From NCBI RefSeq assembly GCF_014646655.1, contig NZ_BMNR01000006.1:62001-126000 (forward strand): a stretch of 64,000 nt of DNA, in the 5' to 3' direction. Below, piece by piece: positions 16,529 to 25,949 of the stretch; position 1 is the first letter of the stretch; each line of letters starts with the position of its first letter. The DNA is from Yeosuana aromativorans. Its GTDB lineage: Bacteria > Bacteroidota > Bacteroidia > Flavobacteriales > Flavobacteriaceae. Both the position numbers and the translations under genes were made by a program. Under the pieces are notes generated by a model that worked only from the letters and a program-made list of their open reading frames with translations, was not told where the DNA came from and made no database searches.

Positions 16529-17716
16529 ATGAAAACCCTTAACGATTTTAATTTCGAAAATAAAAAAGCCTTGATTCGCGTAGACTTCAACGTTCCTTTA
16601 AATGACAAGTTTGAAGTAACAGATGCTACTAGAATTGTGTCTGCAAAACCAACAATTATAAAAATTTTGGAAGATGGTGGTAGCTGCATTTTAATGTCTC
16701 ATTTAGGCCGGCCAAAAGGTGTTCAAGACCAATTTTCTTTACGACATATTGTTAACAAAGTTGAAGACATATTGGGTGTAGAGATTAAATTTGTTGATGA
16801 ATGCGTTGGAGAAAAAGCGGAAACGGCTGCGGCTAACTTAAAACCAGGTGAAATTTTATTGTTGGAAAATTTGCGTTTCCATAAAGAAGAAGAAGCTGGT
16901 GACAAAGGGTTTTCTGAACAACTTTCTAAATTAGGAGATATTTACGTCAATGATGCTTTTGGAACCGCACATAGAGCGCATGCTTCAACAACCATTGTGG
17001 CTGAATTTTTCCCAAAAAACAAATGCTTTGGATATTTGTTGGCTCAAGAAATTGAAAGCATTGAAAAAGTATTAAAAACAGGAGAGAAGCCTGTATTGGC
17101 AGTACTTGGTGGAGCAAAAGTGTCTTCAAAAATCACCATTATAGAAAACATTCTTGATAAGGTTGACCATTTAATAATTGGCGGCGGTATGTCATTCACA
17201 TTCATAAAAGCTCAAGGCGGTAAAATAGGGAATTCCATTTGTGAAGATGACAAACAAGAATTGGCTTTGGATATCTTAAAACAAGCCAAAGCTAAAAACG
17301 TACAAGTTCATATTCCTGTTGATGTGGTTGCTGCCGATAAATTCAGTAATGACGCCAACACACAGATTGTTGATATTGATAAAATTCCTGATGGATGGGA
17401 AGGCGTTGATGCTGGACCAAAATCCATTGCCATATTTCATGATATTGTCATGGAAAGCAAAACCATTTTATGGAATGGACCGTTAGGTGTATTTGAAATG
17501 GAAAAATTTGCAAAAGGCACCATTGAATTAGGAAATTCCATAGCCGAAGCCACTAAAAATGGAGCGTTTTCTCTAGTAGGCGGTGGTGATTCTGTTGCAG
17601 CTGTTAAACAATTTGGGTTTGAAGATAAAGTAAGTTATGTAAGTACGGGTGGTGGCGCTATGTTGGAAAGCCTTGAGGGAAAAACATTACCTGGAATTGC
17701 GGCTATTCTAGAATAA
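16529..17716 (+). CDS. pgk: Phosphoglycerate kinase
   Basis: Glycolytic enzyme that transfers the phosphate of 1,3-bisphosphoglycerate to ADP. From the ATG at 16529 it is 395 aa, the usual bacterial length. A start 66 bp upstream is open but adds a non-homologous leader. RVDFNVPLN is in the substrate-binding amino domain. GGAKVSSKI and [11 protein letters not shown] belong to the nucleotide-binding carboxy domain, and [13 protein letters not shown] is another family signature. It is transcribed alone from the promoter at 16431. Confidence 0.97.
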   Translation: MKTLNDFNFENKKALIRVDFNVPLNDKFEVTDATRIVSAKPTIIKILEDGGSCILMSHLGRPKGVQDQFSLRHIVNKVEDILGVEIKFVDECVGEKAETAAANLKPGEILLLENLRFHKEEEAGDKGFSEQLSKLGDIYVNDAFGTAHRAHASTTIVAEFFPKNKCFGYLLAQEIESIEKVLKTGEKPVLAVLGGAKVSSKITIIENILDKVDHLIIGGGMSFTFIKAQGGKIGNSICEDDKQELALDILKQAKAKNVQVHIPVDVVAADKFSNDANTQIVDIDKIPDGWEGVDAGPKSIAIFHDIVMESKTILWNGPLGVFEMEKFAKGTIELGNSIAEATKNGAFSLVGGGDSVAAVKQFGFEDKVSYVSTGGGAMLESLEGKTLPGIAAILE

Positions 17717-17794
17717 AACCATTTAAATTTTCTATTTAAATCAAAAAATACGATTTTCGCAATACCATCGTTCATTAATAAACAAAAAGAAGAT

Positions 17795-19348
17795 ATGGTA
17801 TTGCGAATTTTTATATTAGTTTTCATCCTAAACATAGGGTTTGGTTATACCCAAACCAATGATTCCATTGCCATGCCCCAAAAACCGATTACCGATTCTT
17901 TGGTTGATGGCCAATTATACACAAGTAAAGCCATTAAAGCGGTTATAGATAGCATCAGCATAAGAAATTTATCAGATAACAGTGATGCTGCTTCAATGGA
18001 TGAAAAGTGGCTGGAAGAATTGTACAGCAACGATTTATATGACACCATATATAAATCTATTTCAGAACTTACGTATGATGATGTTGAGTATCCCGAACTT
18101 TCTACAGATACCCTTAAAGCAAGACTTAAAAGGCTAGATGCCAAAACACCTTTTAACGTGGAATATAATCCAGGGTTGGAAAGTGTCATCAAGTCCTATT
18201 TAAAAAACCGTAGGGAAACCTTGCAGAAACTCATAGCGTTGAGTGCGTTTTACTTTCCTATGTTTGAGCGTGAATTGGATAGTTATGACCTTCCCCTTGA
18301 AATTAAGTACTTGGCCATTGTGGAATCTGCCTTAAAGCCAAGAGCCAAATCTAGAGTTGGTGCTACTGGTTTATGGCAGTTTATGTTTGGTACTGGTAAA
18401 ATGTACGGATTGGACGTAAGCAGTTATGTAGATGAACGAAGTGACCCAATTAAGTCTACGGAAGCCGCAGCAAAATACTTATCAAAACTGTACGAAATTT
18501 TTGGAGATTGGGATTTAGCATTGGCGGCCTACAACTCTGGACCAGGAAATGTCACAAAAGCCATTAGACGCTCAGGCGGTTATCAAAACTATTGGAACAT
18601 AAGGCACAACTTACCTCGAGAAACAGCAGGATATTTGCCAGCGTTTTTAGCCACTATGTATATTTTTGAATATGCCGAAGAGCATGGTTTTAAAACAGCA
18701 AAACCAGAATACGCTTATTTAGAAACAGATACCATTAGGGTTAAACACATGATAACACTTGATCAGGTTTCAGAAGTTACGGGTGTTGACATGGAAGCAC
18801 TTCAGTTTTTAAATCCATCTTATAAATTAGATATTATTCCATATATAAAGGACGAAAATTATACGCTACGTTTGCCCAGAACAGCAATAGGTACCTTTGT
18901 TAACAATGAGGATCAAATCTATGCCTATGTGAAGGCAGAATTTGACAAACGGGAAAAACCATTGCCACAGTTTTTTGAAGCAGATAGTAAGACAATATAC
19001 CGTGTACGATCGGGTGATTTTTTAGGCAGAATAGCGAGAAAATATGGCGTTAGAGTTAGCCAGATAAAACAGTGGAACGGACTAAGAAGCAACAATCTTC
19101 AAATAGGACAACGATTGACCATTTACCCCAGAAAGCCATACACCCCAATCAGTACATCTTCCGCTTCAACTCAGGTAAAAACGACACTATCAGGCAACAC
19201 AACAATATACACTGTTAAAGAAGGAGACTCATTATGGAGTATCTCTCAAAAATTTTCTGGAGTTTCTGTTCAAAATATTAAAGATTGGAACGATATTAGT
19301 GGTAATCATATTAAACCTGGAATGAAACTTAAAATATCCAAAGGATAA
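17795..19348 (+). CDS. LysM-containing lytic transglycosylase (MltD-like)
   Basis: Peptidoglycan-cleaving enzyme of 517 aa that acts in the periplasm. A signal peptide (MVLRIFILVFILNIGFGYTQ) leads. The SLT domain spans about residues 130-290, with the catalytic Glu in AIVESALKPRAKS, then GATGLWQFM and LALAAYNSGPGNV. Two LysM repeats follow: IYRVRSGDFLGRIARKYGV (from about 404) and IYTVKEGDSLWSISQKF (from about 470). This is the MltD architecture. The next gene (DUF4837) follows after 105 bp. Confidence 0.92.
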   Translation: MVLRIFILVFILNIGFGYTQTNDSIAMPQKPITDSLVDGQLYTSKAIKAVIDSISIRNLSDNSDAASMDEKWLEELYSNDLYDTIYKSISELTYDDVEYPELSTDTLKARLKRLDAKTPFNVEYNPGLESVIKSYLKNRRETLQKLIALSAFYFPMFERELDSYDLPLEIKYLAIVESALKPRAKSRVGATGLWQFMFGTGKMYGLDVSSYVDERSDPIKSTEAAAKYLSKLYEIFGDWDLALAAYNSGPGNVTKAIRRSGGYQNYWNIRHNLPRETAGYLPAFLATMYIFEYAEEHGFKTAKPEYAYLETDTIRVKHMITLDQVSEVTGVDMEALQFLNPSYKLDIIPYIKDENYTLRLPRTAIGTFVNNEDQIYAYVKAEFDKREKPLPQFFEADSKTIYRVRSGDFLGRIARKYGVRVSQIKQWNGLRSNNLQIGQRLTIYPRKPYTPISTSSASTQVKTTLSGNTTIYTVKEGDSLWSISQKFSGVSVQNIKDWNDISGNHIKPGMKLKISKG

Positions 19349-19453
19349 GCGCCCTTATTCAATCATGACATAGCCAAATATATGGGCGTATCAATTAAGA
19401 GGTATTACTTAAGAATTCCAAGTGAATATTGAAACCAAAATAAATTTAAACAG

Positions 19454-20431
19454 ATGAAAAACGTTTTTTTAATTACTGCATTAGCCATATTAATCATAGG
19501 CTGCGGGGACAACAAAACAAAAAACAACAAAATTCTTTCGGATTCCTCTGGTAAATTCAACAATGTATCAGTAGTAGTTGATAATGATTTGTGGAACGGA
19601 AGTGTTGGAGAAGCCATTAGAGGTGTACTTGCAACAACGGTTGATGGTTTACCTCAAGATGAGCCTATTTTTAACATGAGTCAAATACCACCATCCGTGT
19701 TTTCAGGGTTTGTTGCGCATAATAGGACGGTATTAAAAATAGAAAAGGGCAATACAGCTGCTATAAAGTTCCTTGATGATGTGTATGCCAAACCACAAAA
19801 AGTGGTTGTTGTTTCTGGTCCTACAAATGATGATATTATTAATGAGATCAACGAGAATTCAGATAAAATAATCAAAGCATTTAAAAGTGAAGAATTAAAA
19901 GAAAAGCAAAGACAGATCAATTTATCATTGCATGATGTCAAACCAATTGAAAAAGAATTGGGATTAACCATCAAATTCCCAACGGCCTATAGAATTGCTA
20001 AACAGGATAAATCATTTTTTTGGATTCGAAAAGACATTAAAACAGGCACCATGAATTTAATGTTGTACCAACTGCCCTATAATGCCATACATGAAAACGA
20101 TAGCGTAGTAAACCAAATCATTAAAATTAGGGATTCCATTGGCAAAACGTATATTCCTGGGCGTGTTGATGGTTCCTACATGATAACAGAAAATGCCTAT
20201 ACACCATTTCATTTTGAAACAACTCTGGACAATAGACCCGCTTTAGAGACCAAAGGCATGTGGGAGGTTAAAAATGATTTTATGGCCGGGCCGTTTGTAA
20301 GTTATTTAATTGATGATAAAGCCAATAACAGGTGGGTAGCCATTGAAGGTTTTGTGTTTGCGCCATCGGTTGATAAACGCGACTACATGTTTGAATTAGA
20401 AGCAATAATCAAATCCATTAAAATTAAATAA
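19454..20431 (+). CDS. DUF4837 family lipoprotein
   Basis: A 325-residue lipoprotein with signal MKNVFLITALAILIIGC, Cys17 being the lipidation site. The mature part contains SVVVDNDLWNGSVGEAIR near the start and a second half with FFWIRKDIKTGTMNLMLYQ, matching DUF4837, which is found in Bacteroidota and has unknown function. It ends at a strong terminator facing tatA. Confidence 0.85.
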   Translation: MKNVFLITALAILIIGCGDNKTKNNKILSDSSGKFNNVSVVVDNDLWNGSVGEAIRGVLATTVDGLPQDEPIFNMSQIPPSVFSGFVAHNRTVLKIEKGNTAAIKFLDDVYAKPQKVVVVSGPTNDDIINEINENSDKIIKAFKSEELKEKQRQINLSLHDVKPIEKELGLTIKFPTAYRIAKQDKSFFWIRKDIKTGTMNLMLYQLPYNAIHENDSVVNQIIKIRDSIGKTYIPGRVDGSYMITENAYTPFHFETTLDNRPALETKGMWEVKNDFMAGPFVSYLIDDKANNRWVAIEGFVFAPSVDKRDYMFELEAIIKSIKIK

Positions 20432-20449
20432 TAGACTTGTTAAAAATTA

Positions 20450-20478
20450 AAAAAGCCAGCACATTGTGCTGGCTTTTT
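20450..20478. terminator. Bidirectional rho-independent terminator
   Basis: AAAAAGCCAGCAC and GTGCTGGCTTTTT form a 13-bp stem with a 3-base loop and flanking A and T tracts, between the convergent DUF4837 and tatA genes. Confidence 0.9.
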
Positions 20479-20490
20479 TAATGGATATTG

Positions 20491-20673
20491 TTATTCTTTT
20501 TTATCGTCCTTTTTATCGTCGTCTTTACTAGCATCCTTAAATTCTTTAATACCACTACCAAGACCTCTCATTAGTTCTGGTATTTTTTTCCCTCCAAACA
20601 ACAATAAAATCACTACCGCAATTATAACCCATTGCCCAGGCCCAATTACTAAGGGTAACATATATAAATTCAT
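20491..20673 (-). CDS. tatA: Twin-arginine translocase subunit TatA/TatE family
   Basis: Pore-forming component of the Sec-independent Tat pathway in the inner membrane. The protein is 60 aa: one membrane helix ([24 protein letters not shown]), the conserved [21 protein letters not shown] hinge and amphipathic helix (in two overlapping parts), and a Lys/Asp-rich tail. tatC is not in this window, so the translocase genes are dispersed. Confidence 0.93.
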   Translation of the reverse strand: MNLYMLPLVIGPGQWVIIAVVILLLFGGKKIPELMRGLGSGIKEFKDASKDDDKKDDKKE

Positions 20674-20692
20674 AATGTGTGTATTTAATGTG

Positions 20693-20700
20693 CAAAGTTA
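20693..20700 (-). promoter_or_regulatory. Promoter -7 box for tatA
   Basis: TAACTTTG on the minus strand, 19 bp before the tatA ATG. Confidence 0.5.
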
Positions 20701-20775
20701 GTAATTTAAGTTTAATAATATCGTTTTAAACACAAGTTTAGCATAAAGGGAATGAGCTCTTGAGATAATTTTATT

Positions 20776-20783
20776 TAATTTTG
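20776..20783 (+). promoter_or_regulatory. Promoter -7 box for the M23 peptidase operon
   Basis: TAATTTTG ends 8 bases before the ATG at 20792, so transcripts would start almost at the initiation codon. Confidence 0.4.
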
Positions 20784-20791
20784 TTTTTAAC

Positions 20792-21661
20792 ATGAGTGAT
20801 AAAAAAAAGAAACCCAAAAGAATAGCCCGAAAACTCCTTGATAAGTATAGGTTGGTGATACTTAATGAAGAGACGTTTGAAGAACGCATTTCATTTAAAC
20901 TTACACGATTAAATGTATTTGTGGTTGCCTCTATATCAACCATAATATTAATAGTTTTAACCACGGTTTTAATAGCATTTACGCCGTTAAGGGAGTACAT
21001 TCCAGGGTATTCTTCTGCTGCGCTGAAAAAGAGGGCCACTGTGTTAAGTTATAAAACAGATTCGCTTCAGCAAGTTATCTCAATGAACGAAAAATACTAT
21101 GCTTCCATAAAAAAAGTATTGCAAGGAGATGTGTCTTCAGTCGATTTTAATAAAGACTCAATCGTTCAAGCAGTAAAACTTGAGGCCAATGATGTGGACT
21201 TAAATCCAATTTCAGAAGATTCCATTTTAAGAGAAAAGGTTGATAAGGAGGACAAGTATAATTTATTTGAATCGGCAACATCGGCAACAAACTTCGTGTT
21301 GTTTCCTCCGGTAAACGGACCCATTAGTGAGTCCTACAACGTTAAGGAAAAACACTATGCCGTTGATATTGTGGTGGCCAAAGACACGCCTGTAAAATCG
21401 GTTGCTGATGGTATTGTTATTTTTGCAGAGTGGACCGCAAGTACAGGATATGTTATTATTATTGAACACAGTTATGGATTGATATCCGTTTATAAACACA
21501 ACACTTCATTAACAAAAACCCAAGGCGATCTAGTGAAAGCCGGTGAGGTTATTGCTACAGCAGGTAATTCAGGAGAATTGTCAACTGGACCGCATTTGCA
21601 TTTTGAACTTTGGAACGATGGTTATCCAGTTAATCCAACAAACTTTATAGATTTCAAATAA
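20792..21661 (+). CDS. M23 family metallopeptidase, murein endopeptidase
   Basis: Membrane-anchored zinc endopeptidase acting on peptidoglycan cross-links. The protein is 289 aa. A Lys/Arg-rich cytoplasmic amino terminus is followed by one membrane helix (about residues 45-68), a periplasmic linker with coiled-coil tendency, and the LytM domain (about 170-285). Zinc ligands are visible in HYAVDIV (His and Asp) and GPHLHFELW (HxH). The stop codon overlaps the GH3 gene start by one base, so the two are translationally coupled. Confidence 0.92.
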   Translation: MSDKKKKPKRIARKLLDKYRLVILNEETFEERISFKLTRLNVFVVASISTIILIVLTTVLIAFTPLREYIPGYSSAALKKRATVLSYKTDSLQQVISMNEKYYASIKKVLQGDVSSVDFNKDSIVQAVKLEANDVDLNPISEDSILREKVDKEDKYNLFESATSATNFVLFPPVNGPISESYNVKEKHYAVDIVVAKDTPVKSVADGIVIFAEWTASTGYVIIIEHSYGLISVYKHNTSLTKTQGDLVKAGEVIATAGNSGELSTGPHLHFELWNDGYPVNPTNFIDFK

Positions 21662-23163
21662 TGATATCGTTAAAATCCACGCTGGCAAAACCCTTTGCAA
21701 AAATAATTTACAATCAAGTTCAAAAATGGGCTAACAAGCCTATTGAAACGCAGCAAAAAGTTTTTGAAGAGCTAATAAGCAAAGCTGCAGAAACCAAGTT
21801 TGGTAAAGACCATGATTTTATTAGCATAAATTCATATGAGGATTTTGTAAAACGAGTTCCCATAAGGGACTATGAAGAGCTTAAACCGTATGTAGAAAAA
21901 GCCGTTATAGGAGAACAAGATGTGCTTTGGCCAGGAAAGCCTATTTATTTTGCTAAAACATCCGGAACCACATCCGGCTCTAAATATATTCCTATTACCA
22001 AGGACAGCATGCCGTTTCATATTGAAGCTGCTAGAAATGCTATTTTGTTATATATCCATGAAACAGGCAACAGTAAATTTGTTGATGGAAAAATGATTTT
22101 TCTTCAGGGAAGCCCAATCCTGGAAACCAAAAACGGTATTCAGTTTGGACGGCTTTCCGGAATTGTAGCCCATTATGTGCCCAAATATCTTCAAAAAAAC
22201 AGAATGCCATCCTATAAAACCAATTGCATTGAGGACTGGGAAACAAAAGTAGATGCCATTGTTGAGGAAACCTTACCAGAAAACATGACGGTCATTTCAG
22301 GAATACCGTCTTGGGTGCAAATGTATTTTGAAAAGTTGCAACAAAAGACAGGCAAGAAAATAGGAGACATTTTTAAGAATTTTAACCTGTTCATTTTTGG
22401 CGGGGTTAATTATGAACCATACCGAGCAAAATTCGAGAATCTCATAGGACGACAAGTTGATAGCATAGAACTGTATCCTGCCAGCGAAGGTTTTTTTGCC
22501 TATCAAGACAAACAACACGAAAAAGGCATGTTGTTGCAGTTAAACTCTGGTATATTTTACGAGTTTGTCAAGGCTGACGAATTTTTTAATGAAAACCAAA
22601 AACGGATTACCATTAAAGATGTTGAAGTAGGCATAAACTATGTGATGGTCATCTCAACCAACGCAGGACTTTGGGCCTATAATATTGGCGACACCGTTGA
22701 ATTTACCTCATTAAAACCTTACAGGGTGATTGTATCAGGCAGAATAAAGCATTTTATTTCAGCTTTTGGAGAGCATGTAATTGGCAAAGAAGTAGAACAA
22801 GCCATGATGGATGCCACGTCACAAACAGATGTAAGGGTTTCAGAATTTACCGTGGCACCACAAATAAATCCACAGCAAGGCTTGCCATATCATGAATGGT
22901 TTGTAGAGTTTGAAAATGAACCAACAGGTTTATTGGAATTTGCCAAAAAAATTGATGAGTCACTTCAAAAGCAAAACACCTACTATTTTGATTTGATTCA
23001 GGGCAAAGTGTTGCAACCGCTTAAAATCACTATGGTTAAAAAAGATGGTTTTCAGGAATATATGAAATCTGTCGGGAAATTGGGAGGCCAAAATAAAATA
23101 CCTCGCTTATCAAATGACAGAAAAATTGTTGAGGATTTCCCTCAGTTAAGTTTACTCAAATAG
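21661..23163 (+). CDS. GH3-family acyl-acid-amido synthetase-like protein
   Basis: A 500-residue member of the GH3 auxin-responsive family. This is an ANL-superfamily fold that in plants adenylates an acid and joins it to an amino acid. The ATP-binding loop FAKTSGTTSGSKYIPIT is at about residues 99-115. SIELYPASEGFFAYQ and VISTNAGLWAYNIGDTV are further family signatures. The length is slightly below plant GH3 (about 600). Many Bacteroidota carry one, but the bacterial substrate is unknown. It is coupled to the M23 peptidase gene, which hints at an envelope context but does not prove it. Confidence 0.85.
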   Translation: MISLKSTLAKPFAKIIYNQVQKWANKPIETQQKVFEELISKAAETKFGKDHDFISINSYEDFVKRVPIRDYEELKPYVEKAVIGEQDVLWPGKPIYFAKTSGTTSGSKYIPITKDSMPFHIEAARNAILLYIHETGNSKFVDGKMIFLQGSPILETKNGIQFGRLSGIVAHYVPKYLQKNRMPSYKTNCIEDWETKVDAIVEETLPENMTVISGIPSWVQMYFEKLQQKTGKKIGDIFKNFNLFIFGGVNYEPYRAKFENLIGRQVDSIELYPASEGFFAYQDKQHEKGMLLQLNSGIFYEFVKADEFFNENQKRITIKDVEVGINYVMVISTNAGLWAYNIGDTVEFTSLKPYRVIVSGRIKHFISAFGEHVIGKEVEQAMMDATSQTDVRVSEFTVAPQINPQQGLPYHEWFVEFENEPTGLLEFAKKIDESLQKQNTYYFDLIQGKVLQPLKITMVKKDGFQEYMKSVGKLGGQNKIPRLSNDRKIVEDFPQLSLLK

Positions 23164-23166
23164 TAT

Positions 23167-23174
23167 TATCTTTG
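23167..23174 (+). promoter_or_regulatory. Promoter -7 box for the DUF6909-like gene
   Basis: TATCTTTG, 16 bp before the ATG at 23191 and only 3 bp after the GH3 stop. Confidence 0.5.
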
Positions 23175-23190
23175 AGCCGTAAACAAACCT

Positions 23191-24879
23191 ATGAAAAGTA
23201 AAAAAAACCACGAAAGAACTAGAGCTCAAGAAAGTTCAAATGCCATAGAGCGGATGTACATTACCATGCGGCATCTGTTCAATAGAGGGTTTTATAAACC
23301 CATGGGGGTTTCTGGAGAAACCCTAAGACAGTCATTATTGCTATTAAAACCTGAAATTTATGGCTCCATTGGAGATGAAAAAGCAGAGTTAAATGGGTTG
23401 CTGTATGTTATAGACAGATTACCACAAGGCATAGAAGAATGCACGTTTATTAATTTAACTAGTGATGAGGGCTATTCCAATTCCCATTTTAAACCTATTA
23501 TTCCAGAAAAAAGACGACGTAATTGCTATAGAATAGATTCGGAGCAAATGAATATTGAAATCACCCGAGGACGTTCAGAGATTTATGATATTTTAACCCA
23601 TCTTACCTTTCTTTTTGTGGAGTCACATAAAATAAGTAAACGTGTCCTTATTGATGAAATAGGATCTACTACAAGGGATTGGATAAAACTTGAAAGTGCG
23701 GCGCTATCAACAAAAAAACTAACGCAACAAGAACGTGAGATAGCCATTACGCATATGGCCAATATTTTAGGGAGAACCTTTAATGAAATACAATCCGTTT
23801 ACAATGAATTCGCAACGCCTTCACAACCCGAAAGATTACTCCATATTATCTATTGGCTTGGCAAATTGGCTATTGAAGAACAGATAAACAACAACAAACG
23901 AACTGTAACCTTTAGTCCCGTACTAAGAGAACGATTGGGGCATCACATTCATGGAGAGATTTGGGCAGACAATATCAAAGAAGTGCTGCATAAAAACGAG
24001 TTGCTGGAAAGACCTATCCATATCATAAGTGCTAACATGCACAGCGTCATGAACACGTTGTTTGCGCCTAGTACATTAAAATCGCTTATGTCAAAAAAGA
24101 CTGCTTTTCAAGTGTACGAAGATTTGAGTAAAGCCAAAAACAACGAACTTCGCAATAAAGTAACCAAAGAAGCGTTGCAAAATGGAATGATTTTTATTCC
24201 AGACACATCTGGCACCAATATAGATGTTCAAATTTTTGACACTAGTAAGATTGATGTGTCTAAATTGGATATTAAAGTGAATGAAAAAACTTTAAAATCA
24301 AATAAACCGGTTCTTTTGGTTATGGATTACGCCTTTGGCGAACAAGCTTATGAAACCATTGACGAATTGCTGAAACCTTTTAAAACAAAAGGGAAGAACA
24401 TATATTTGAATGTAGAATCATTGTCCATTATGGGTAAAGCAGGTATTTTGGAAGGTGGTAAAGGTGATATTATGATTCCAACGGCGCATATCTTTGAAGG
24501 AACAGCTGATAACTATCCCTTTAAAAATGAATTATCTAAAAACGATTTAGAAGGTCATGGGCTTGATGTTTATGAAGGAACCATGATAACTGTACTGGGA
24601 ACATCTTTACAAAACAAGGACATTTTAAAGTTTTTTTATAATTCAACCTGGAGTGTTATTGGACTGGAAATGGAAGGAGCCCATTATCAAAAAGCCATTC
24701 AGGCCGCTTCAAAAGTACGAGGAAGTATTAGTCCTGATGTAAAAGTGAGATACGCTTACTATGCCAGTGATAATCCGCTAGAAACAGGAAGTACTCTGGC
24801 CTCAGGAGGCTTGGGAACAACGGGTGTTAAGCCAACATACGTAATAACAAGGAAAATATTAGAACAACTATTTAACTAA
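23191..24879 (+). CDS. Unknown protein (DUF6909-like) with phosphorylase-like C-terminus
   Basis: A 562-residue cytoplasmic protein that I associate with DUF6909, though this is from memory. The amino half is helical and basic (HERTRAQESSNAIERMYITM). The carboxy half (about 350-560) resembles a nucleoside phosphorylase/nucleosidase module. It has LLVMDYAFGEQAYE, a Gly-rich GKAGILEGGKGDIMIPTAH, a VLGTSLQNKD stretch and IGLEMEGAHYQKA, where the MEGA string is like the substrate-binding Met-Glu motif of that superfamily (compare AMP nucleosidase). No partner gene reveals its reaction. It lies just upstream of the polysaccharide locus and has its own promoter. Confidence 0.6.
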   Translation: MKSKKNHERTRAQESSNAIERMYITMRHLFNRGFYKPMGVSGETLRQSLLLLKPEIYGSIGDEKAELNGLLYVIDRLPQGIEECTFINLTSDEGYSNSHFKPIIPEKRRRNCYRIDSEQMNIEITRGRSEIYDILTHLTFLFVESHKISKRVLIDEIGSTTRDWIKLESAALSTKKLTQQEREIAITHMANILGRTFNEIQSVYNEFATPSQPERLLHIIYWLGKLAIEEQINNNKRTVTFSPVLRERLGHHIHGEIWADNIKEVLHKNELLERPIHIISANMHSVMNTLFAPSTLKSLMSKKTAFQVYEDLSKAKNNELRNKVTKEALQNGMIFIPDTSGTNIDVQIFDTSKIDVSKLDIKVNEKTLKSNKPVLLVMDYAFGEQAYETIDELLKPFKTKGKNIYLNVESLSIMGKAGILEGGKGDIMIPTAHIFEGTADNYPFKNELSKNDLEGHGLDVYEGTMITVLGTSLQNKDILKFFYNSTWSVIGLEMEGAHYQKAIQAASKVRGSISPDVKVRYAYYASDNPLETGSTLASGGLGTTGVKPTYVITRKILEQLFN

Positions 24880-24894
24880 CACATTGATAACATT

Positions 24895-25944
24895 ATGAAT
24901 AAAGAATTGCCACAACCGCAGCAATCAGAAGAAGTTGATTTAGGACAATTATTTAAGTTTATTGGAAACGCCTTTAACCGATTCTTCAGGTTTTTAGCCA
25001 GTATTTTTAAGGGGATTTTTCATGTCATCATTTTGTTTTTGTTATTCATTCAGAAGCATATTATAAAATTGGCAATTATTGGTTTTTTAGGTTTGGTAAT
25101 AGGGTTTTATTTGGATAGTATTAAAGAAACTAAGTATATTTCTACAATGGTTGTCGAGCCCAATTTCAATAGTGTTCAGCAACTGTATAATAACATTGAT
25201 TTTTATAATGAATTAGCTAATGCAAAAGATTCTACGGCACTTGCTGAAACGTTTAATATTTCAAAAAAAGAAGCAGGTTCAATAAAAGAATTTAGTGTAG
25301 AATCCTATTCTGATGAAAATCAAAAAATGCAATTATTTGATAAGTTTGTACGTAGTTTAGATACAACGACTCAAAAAGCAATAGATATGGATTCCTATCT
25401 AAAGAATTTCAACTCGTTTGATGCAAAGTTTCATACAGTATCCGTAATAGCGACGGACAATGGTATAGCCAAAAAAATTCAACCAACAATTATCAACTCT
25501 ATTTCAAGAAACAGTTACTTTAACCTTCAAAAAGAGATAAGCGATACTAATATAAAACTTGAAGATAGTCTTTACAAGAAACAAATCAAAGAAATAGATT
25601 CCTTGCAATTGCTTTACAAAAAAGTGATGCTTAAAGAAGCTGATCGCCCCATGGAAGGCACGAGTATTAGCCTAGGAGAAAATGGTGTTAAAGAAAACAA
25701 AGAACTGGCGCTAATTAATAAAATGGAGGATCTTAAAACTGGCTTAGTAGCACTTAATGTAGAGCGCGCTAATAAATCGAGTATTTTAAATGTAATCTCA
25801 GATTTTCCTAGAAAAGGGGTTAAAGTAAAAGGGATTTTAAAAAGTTATAAGTTCCTTGTTCCTGCTTCATTATTAGTTTTGACACTGATGTTTTTAAGCT
25901 TGTTATCACTGAACACCTATCTTAAGAATTACAAAAAAGAGTAA
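24895..25944 (+). CDS. Wzz-like chain-length determinant protein
   Basis: Inner-membrane protein of 349 aa. It has a Pro/Gln-rich cytoplasmic amino terminus, hydrophobic segments at about 42-58 and 61-76, a long periplasmic region rich in helices (about 80-310) and a second membrane helix near 318-338. This two-anchor layout is that of the polysaccharide co-polymerase family, which controls chain length in Wzy-dependent synthesis. There is no tyrosine kinase domain, so it is the Wzz and not the Wzc type. It is the first gene of the sugar locus, 5 bp before rmlB. Confidence 0.75.
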   Translation: MNKELPQPQQSEEVDLGQLFKFIGNAFNRFFRFLASIFKGIFHVIILFLLFIQKHIIKLAIIGFLGLVIGFYLDSIKETKYISTMVVEPNFNSVQQLYNNIDFYNELANAKDSTALAETFNISKKEAGSIKEFSVESYSDENQKMQLFDKFVRSLDTTTQKAIDMDSYLKNFNSFDAKFHTVSVIATDNGIAKKIQPTIINSISRNSYFNLQKEISDTNIKLEDSLYKKQIKEIDSLQLLYKKVMLKEADRPMEGTSISLGENGVKENKELALINKMEDLKTGLVALNVERANKSSILNVISDFPRKGVKVKGILKSYKFLVPASLLVLTLMFLSLLSLNTYLKNYKKE

Positions 25945-25949
25945 ACAAC

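Noticed and set aside
17721-17741. ATTTAAAT repeat after pgk as a terminator
   Set aside because: The stem is only A and T with no GC pairs and no T tract, so it should not be stable.
19349-19453. CGCCC/GGGCG pairing after the lytic transglycosylase gene
   Set aside because: Only five pairs are formed around a loop of about 30 bases with no T run.
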